Of a stretch of DNA of 25,528 nucleotides, positions 22,213 to 25,528 are shown piece by piece (position 1 is the stretch's first letter; each line of letters begins with the position of its first letter). Source of the DNA: Flavobacterium sp. UBA7680 (GTDB lineage: Bacteria > Bacteroidota > Bacteroidia > Flavobacteriales > Flavobacteriaceae); contig NZ_DLHA01000038.1 in the NCBI RefSeq assembly GCF_002482975.1, positions 1-25,528 on the forward strand, in the 5' to 3' direction. Under the pieces are notes generated by a model, which worked only from the letters and a program-made list of their open reading frames with translations, was not told the origin of the DNA and searched no databases. The position numbers and the translations under genes are program-made.

Positions 22213-22366
22213 TATTGTTTTTATTTATGGAACCGTCTTAAAGCATAAAAAACCACTATCAAAAGTGGCTTTCATAGCTTTTATTAGAAAGACGATCTCA
22301 AAAAAGACATAATTAGTCCTCACTTATACTGAGAAAACGCCAGAAATGCGCTTAAATTGCGTTTTA
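22213..22366. repeat. 154-bp direct repeat, copy 2
   Basis: Runs up to and just overlaps the stop codon of the methyltransferase gene (22364). It includes the hairpin at 22249-22268. Confidence 0.8.
22245..22270 (-). terminator. Likely terminator of the methyltransferase transcript
   Basis: On the minus strand GCCACT...AGTGG forms a short stem (CCACT/AGTGG) with loop TTTGAT, followed by TTTTTTAT. It lies about 95 nt after the stop codon, inside repeat copy 2. Confidence 0.55.
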
Positions 22367-23212
22367 CTTGTTTTTTAAGACATAAATGTGCGATGAATAC
22401 TCTTTTGTACTGCTTGCTTTTAAATTTGATTTTAAACCAACAAAAAAAGCACTGATGTAATTCATTTTTCCGGTTTTGTATTTTTCAGATAATAAACTCA
22501 CATAAAAAGAATCAAATTTCATCGGAAGCACTTTTTCTAATTTCATGTCAACTTTTTCAAAAAGTGATTTGATGGCTTTTTTTGAGAAATGCCAAAAATG
22601 AATTGGCACATCATAAGCTGCCCAAAAAGTTTGGTAATGTTGTGCGTCGTAAGATTTAAAATTTGGAACCGCAACAATTAAAGTTCCAGTTGGCTTTAAT
22701 AAACGCTTCAATTCCTGAATTTGTAATTCTAAATTTGGAACGTGTTCTAAAACGTGCCACATTGTAATCACGTCAAACGAATTATTTTCGAGAGCGCTAA
22801 TTTCGTTCACAAAAGAAATTCCTTTTTGTATCGCAATATTTTTTGCACGTTCGCTTGGTTCTACTCCAACAGTATCCCAACCATCATTTTTTGCCGTTAA
22901 TAAAAAATCACCGGTTCCGGCACCAATATCTAAAATTCTTCCTTTTCGGGATTGTTCACCATTGATCAAATTCAGTTTATTTTTTAAAGCAATATTTTTC
23001 ACGAAATGATATGCTTTTTCAAATAACGAACGTTTGTTATCAGTATGAGAAATGTAATCTTCGCTTTCGTAATATTTTCCAAGATTTTCTAAATCTGGTT
23101 GCGGAGATGTGATTAACATATCTAAAGTTTCATCGTAATACAAATCGAAAATTTCTTTAGATACAGAATGGTCTTTTACAGTAAGAAAATGTTTTTTGTT
23201 TAAAACGTCCAT
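22364..23212 (-). CDS. Class I SAM-dependent methyltransferase
   Basis: 282 aa. The Rossmann-fold SAM-binding motif ILDIGAGTGDFL lies at about residues 93-104, followed by the acidic strand end TVGVEPSERAKNIA (Glu binds ribose), then FDVITMWHVLEHVPN and LKPTGTLIVAVPNF. The N-terminal segment with LENLGKYYESEDYISH is typical of the Methyltransf_23-like group (UbiE/Coq-like naming is common but not specific). The substrate is unknown. It is downstream of the GNAT gene on the same strand with a hairpin between. Its 3' end abuts the 154-bp repeat. Confidence 0.85.
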   Translation of the reverse strand: MDVLNKKHFLTVKDHSVSKEIFDLYYDETLDMLITSPQPDLENLGKYYESEDYISHTDNKRSLFEKAYHFVKNIALKNKLNLINGEQSRKGRILDIGAGTGDFLLTAKNDGWDTVGVEPSERAKNIAIQKGISFVNEISALENNSFDVITMWHVLEHVPNLELQIQELKRLLKPTGTLIVAVPNFKSYDAQHYQTFWAAYDVPIHFWHFSKKAIKSLFEKVDMKLEKVLPMKFDSFYVSLLSEKYKTGKMNYISAFFVGLKSNLKASSTKEYSSHIYVLKNK

Positions 23213-23251
23213 TTTTAAGTTTATAGGTATTTTGGTTTAATTTAAAGGCAA

Positions 23252-23282
23252 ACCCTAAAACCAGAAATTCTGTTTTTAGGGT
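23252..23282. terminator. Hairpin between GNAT and methyltransferase genes
   Basis: ACCCTAAAACCAG (23252-23264) pairs with CTGTTTTTAGGGT (23270-23282) at 12 of 13 positions. The T-run is strong on the + strand and weak on the minus strand, so termination of the minus-strand GNAT gene is only possible. Confidence 0.5.
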
Positions 23283-23305
23283 CTATTTTTTTATTATATT
23301 TTTTC

Positions 23306-23770
23306 TCAGCGTTTCCAATTAATTTTCACCGCCGAAAGCTTTTCGTTTTCAATTCTTATTTCTGAACAAATTATAAAATCATTTTTAATATAAAATTGCA
23401 ATGGCGATTTATAAAATGTTGCATTATGTTTTATTTCATTCTCCTGATCAATTACCCAACCATTCAAACTTGTATTATTCTTTTTTATTTCATTCATCAA
23501 AAGAGATCCAATTCCTTTGCCGTGTATTTCACTATTTAAAATTATAGCAAACCAATTTTCGTTTTCTCTTAAAAAAGTAAAAGTCCAACCCTGAATTTCA
23601 TCTGCATCATCAAACAATAAATAATGTTTTGTTTCTGAAAGTCCGTTTAAATACAATTCAAAATCTTCAATAGTTTTCAAATTCAATTTTGCAGGATATT
23701 CATTATTCCAAAGTTGCATTAAGGAATCTTTTTGATCCAAAGACAAAATTTGAGTTTCAATAATTCTCAT
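23306..23770 (-). CDS. GNAT-family N-acetyltransferase
   Basis: 154 aa. The acetyl-CoA binding motif A is seen as LNSEIHGKGIGSLLMNEIK (pyrophosphate loop H83-G-K-G-I-G88), after a strand with IQGWTFTF. The C-terminal NATFYKSPLQFYIKNDF fits the usual motif B (a Tyr followed by a beta strand). GNAT enzymes move an acetyl group from acetyl-CoA to an amine; the acceptor here cannot be predicted. The ATG at 23770 gives a normal N-terminus. No promoter was identified; a palindromic repeat lies 26 bp upstream. Confidence 0.82.
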   Translation of the reverse strand: MRIIETQILSLDQKDSLMQLWNNEYPAKLNLKTIEDFELYLNGLSETKHYLLFDDADEIQGWTFTFLRENENWFAIILNSEIHGKGIGSLLMNEIKKNNTSLNGWVIDQENEIKHNATFYKSPLQFYIKNDFIICSEIRIENEKLSAVKINWKR

Positions 23771-23795
23771 AGAATGAACTTTAAATTTTGGTTAT

Positions 23796-23927
23796 TTTGT
23801 CATTCCGAGGAATGAGGAATCCCCGCAAGTATTTCCGTAATCAAAAGAATAAACTTTGTCGATCTTGCAACGGAGATTGCTTCGCCAGTTCGCTATCGCT
23901 CGTGTCCTCGTTCCTCGGAATGACAAA
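23796..23927. repeat. Long palindromic intergenic repeat, GTCATTCCGAGGAA family
   Basis: TTTGTCATTCCGAGGAA (23796-23812) is perfectly inverted at 23911-23927, with a GC-richer centre containing GGAATCCCCGC and GCTTCGCCAGTTCGCTATCG. The composition is unlike the AT-rich flanks. Elements of this kind are common between genes in Bacteroidota. Confidence 0.8.
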
Positions 23928-23982
23928 CTATATCATTTCTTTATACAAACAAACAAACTAATATAGCTTTCTATTTAAAATT

Positions 23983-23998
23983 CGTTTCACGTGGAACA
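23983..23998. promoter_or_regulatory. parS-like ParB-binding site 1
   Basis: CGTTTCACGTGGAACA matches the known B. subtilis-type parS (TGTTTCACGTGGAACA in this orientation) at 15 of 16 positions, with the CACGTG core intact. Confidence 0.7.
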
Positions 23999-24054
23999 AT
24001 TCCAGTCTTCAATTTCAGATTATTTCAAAACCGACAAACATGTAAATCAGAAAT

Positions 24055-24070
24055 GGTTTCACGTGGAACA
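24055..24070. promoter_or_regulatory. parS-like ParB-binding site 2
   Basis: GGTTTCACGTGGAACA, again 15 of 16 to the same consensus and in the same orientation, 72 bp from site 1. Non-coding context downstream of mnmG. Confidence 0.7.
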
Positions 24071-24080
24071 ATTCAACAAA

Positions 24081-24132
24081 CAGTCTCAGCATTCAGTATC
24101 CAGCAAACACTGAAAACTAAAAACTGAGACTG
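24081..24132 (-). other. Stem-loop just after mnmG
   Basis: CAGTCTCAG (24081-24089) pairs with CTGAGACTG (24124-24132), and the interior has further CAGT/ACTG pairs. It starts 9 bp after the mnmG stop. No good T-run follows on the minus strand, so terminator function is possible but not clear. Confidence 0.5.
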
Positions 24133-24141
24133 ATCACTTTT

Positions 24142-25528
24142 CTATCTTCCCATATAAATCAACAATACGGAAATATCACTTGGTGATACTCCGCTTATTC
24201 TTGAAGCTTGAGAAATTGTTACAGGACGAATCTTGCTCAATTTTTGTTTTGCTTCAATCGACATTGATTTAATTTTATTGTAGTCGAAATTTTCCGGAAT
24301 CTTCACTTCTTCTAAACGAGTTAGTTTATCGGCGTTGTTTCTTTCCTTTTCGATATATCCGGAATATTTTACCTGAATTTCTGCTTGCTCTAAAATTTCC
24401 TGATCTACATCATTCGATTCGATATACTCTTTTACTTTTTCAAATTTCAACATATCCTCCAAATCAATTTGCGGACGTGAGAAAACTTTAAACATTTTAT
24501 CACCTTGTGTAATTAGAGCCGTTTCTTTTGCTTCAAGAATTGGATTTGTTTCAGCAACCGAAACACTCGTCTCTCTGAAGAAAGCAACCATCTTTTCAGA
24601 TTCGTTTAATTTCTTTTCCATTCTGCGCAAACGAGCTTCAGAAGCCAAACCAATTTCATGCGACATTGGCGTTAACCTAAAATCGGCATTATCTTGACGC
24701 AACAATGTCCGATATTCTGCTCTTGATGTAAACATACGATATGGCTCTTCTGTTCCTTTCGTAATCAAGTCGTCAATCAAAACTCCGATATAGGCTTCAT
24801 CACGTTTCAAAATTAAAGGCGCTTTTTCATGCACTTTTAAATGCGCATTTATTCCGGCCATCAAACCTTGAGATGCTGCTTCTTCATATCCTGTTGTTCC
24901 GTTTATTTGTCCGGCAAAATATAATCCTTCAACCAACTTCGTTTCCAAAGTATGTTTCAATTGTGTCGGCGGGAAATAATCATATTCGATCGCATAACCC
25001 GGACGAAAGAATTTCACATTCTCAAAACCTACAACAGAACGCAAAGCTTTAAATTGAATATCCTCCGGAAGCGAAGTCGAAAATCCGTTTACGTAAACCT
25101 CACAAGTATTCCACCCTTCCGGTTCAACAAATAACTGATGGCGTTCTTTATCAGCAAAACGATTAATCTTATCTTCTATCGAAGGGCAATATCTTGGACC
25201 AAGACTTTTGATTCTTCCGTTGAACATTGGCGAACGATCAAAACCTTCTCTCAAAATATCATGAACATTCAATGACGTGTACGTCATGTAACAAGATCTT
25301 TGATTTGTTAACGGAACGGTTAAATCCGAATAAGAAAACTTATCCGGTTTCGCATCTCCTTTTTCTTCGTTCATTTTCGAATAATCCAAAGAACGTCCAT
25401 CAACTCGTGGTGGCGTTCCTGTTTTCATTCTTCCCGATTCAAATCCGGCTTTCACCAAATCTTCGGTAATTCCTGTTGCAGCACTTTCACCTGCTCTTCC
25501 TCCTCCAAATTGTTTTTCTCCAATATGA
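24142..25528 (-). CDS. mnmG: tRNA uridine-5-carboxymethylaminomethyl modification enzyme MnmG (GidA), 5' end missing
   Basis: About 461 residues of the C-terminal part are present and open to the window edge; the family is about 620 aa, so roughly 160 N-terminal residues are outside. The first visible residues are HIGEKQFGGGRAGESAATGI. Conserved parts include RMKTGTPPRVDGRSLDY, the catalytic Cys in LGPRYCPSIEDK, PGYAIEYDYFPPTQL, GLYFAGQINGTTGYEEAASQG, and the C-terminal RISGVSPSDISVLLIY that contacts MnmE. MnmG with MnmE modifies U34 of several tRNAs using FAD and a folate. A TTG at 25458 is an internal codon and not the start. A stem-loop and two parS-like sites follow the stop. Confidence 0.97.
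   Translation of the reverse strand, partial: HIGEKQFGGGRAGESAATGITEDLVKAGFESGRMKTGTPPRVDGRSLDYSKMNEEKGDAKPDKFSYSDLTVPLTNQRSCYMTYTSLNVHDILREGFDRSPMFNGRIKSLGPRYCPSIEDKINRFADKERHQLFVEPEGWNTCEVYVNGFSTSLPEDIQFKALRSVVGFENVKFFRPGYAIEYDYFPPTQLKHTLETKLVEGLYFAGQINGTTGYEEAASQGLMAGINAHLKVHEKAPLILKRDEAYIGVLIDDLITKGTEEPYRMFTSRAEYRTLLRQDNADFRLTPMSHEIGLASEARLRRMEKKLNESEKMVAFFRETSVSVAETNPILEAKETALITQGDKMFKVFSRPQIDLEDMLKFEKVKEYIESNDVDQEILEQAEIQVKYSGYIEKERNNADKLTRLEEVKIPENFDYNKIKSMSIEAKQKLSKIRPVTISQASRISGVSPSDISVLLIYMGR

Overview
The window looks like chromosomal DNA of a Flavobacterium-type Bacteroidota. It is AT-rich. It has type IX secretion (T9SS) components (a PorP/SprF protein and a type-B sorting domain), several promoters of the Bacteroidota form TTTG/GTTG - about 17-21 bp - TAnnTTTG, no Shine-Dalgarno sequences, an HU-CCDC81/SPOR protein and many Bacteroidota-style palindromic intergenic repeats. 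I cannot name a species.

Region 1 (1-7059, minus strand) is a surface and secretion module. Transcription runs from a small secreted protein (7059) to a beta-helix-like exported protein (6397), then to three genes with overlapping ends: a 136-aa unknown, a 493-aa Ig-like protein with a divergent type-B T9SS sorting domain, and a PorP/SprF protein. That PorP/SprF protein carries an Ala/Lys/Asp/Glu tail of at least 690 residues, built on a 51-bp (17-aa) repeat and cut off by the window edge. Type-B cargo is known to need a partner SprF-like protein, so the last two are probably a secretion pair.

Region 2 (7461-16350) is mostly housekeeping: DNA polymerase III delta-prime, a DoxX-like membrane protein, acyl-CoA thioesterase, recA, a small-transcript region with an unannotated 34-codon basic ORF, PlsC-type acyltransferase, a GxxExxY gene broken by one stop codon inside nested inverted repeats, trpS, dprA and the HU-CCDC81/SPOR protein. 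Three of these genes have a TAnnTTTG element only 4-5 nt before the ATG, which predicts leaderless mRNAs.

Region 3 (16354-21741) has a secreted coiled-coil protein, two tandem paralogous exported proteins of unknown function, a PIF1-like helicase with a C-terminal HTH_40-like domain, and an OmpH/Skp-like lipoprotein. Several terminators here share almost the same stem.

Region 4 (21744-25528) has a 154-bp direct repeat, a SAM methyltransferase, a GNAT acetyltransferase, a long palindromic repeat, two parS-like (ParB) sites and the 3' part of mnmG, which runs off the window.

The most unusual items are the PorP/SprF-TolA-like fusion, the GxxExxY gene framed by inverted repeats, the pair of parS-like sites beside mnmG, the predicted leaderless genes, the 154-bp repeat and the small-transcript region after recA. 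No CRISPR array, rRNA, tRNA, prophage or complete insertion sequence was seen.
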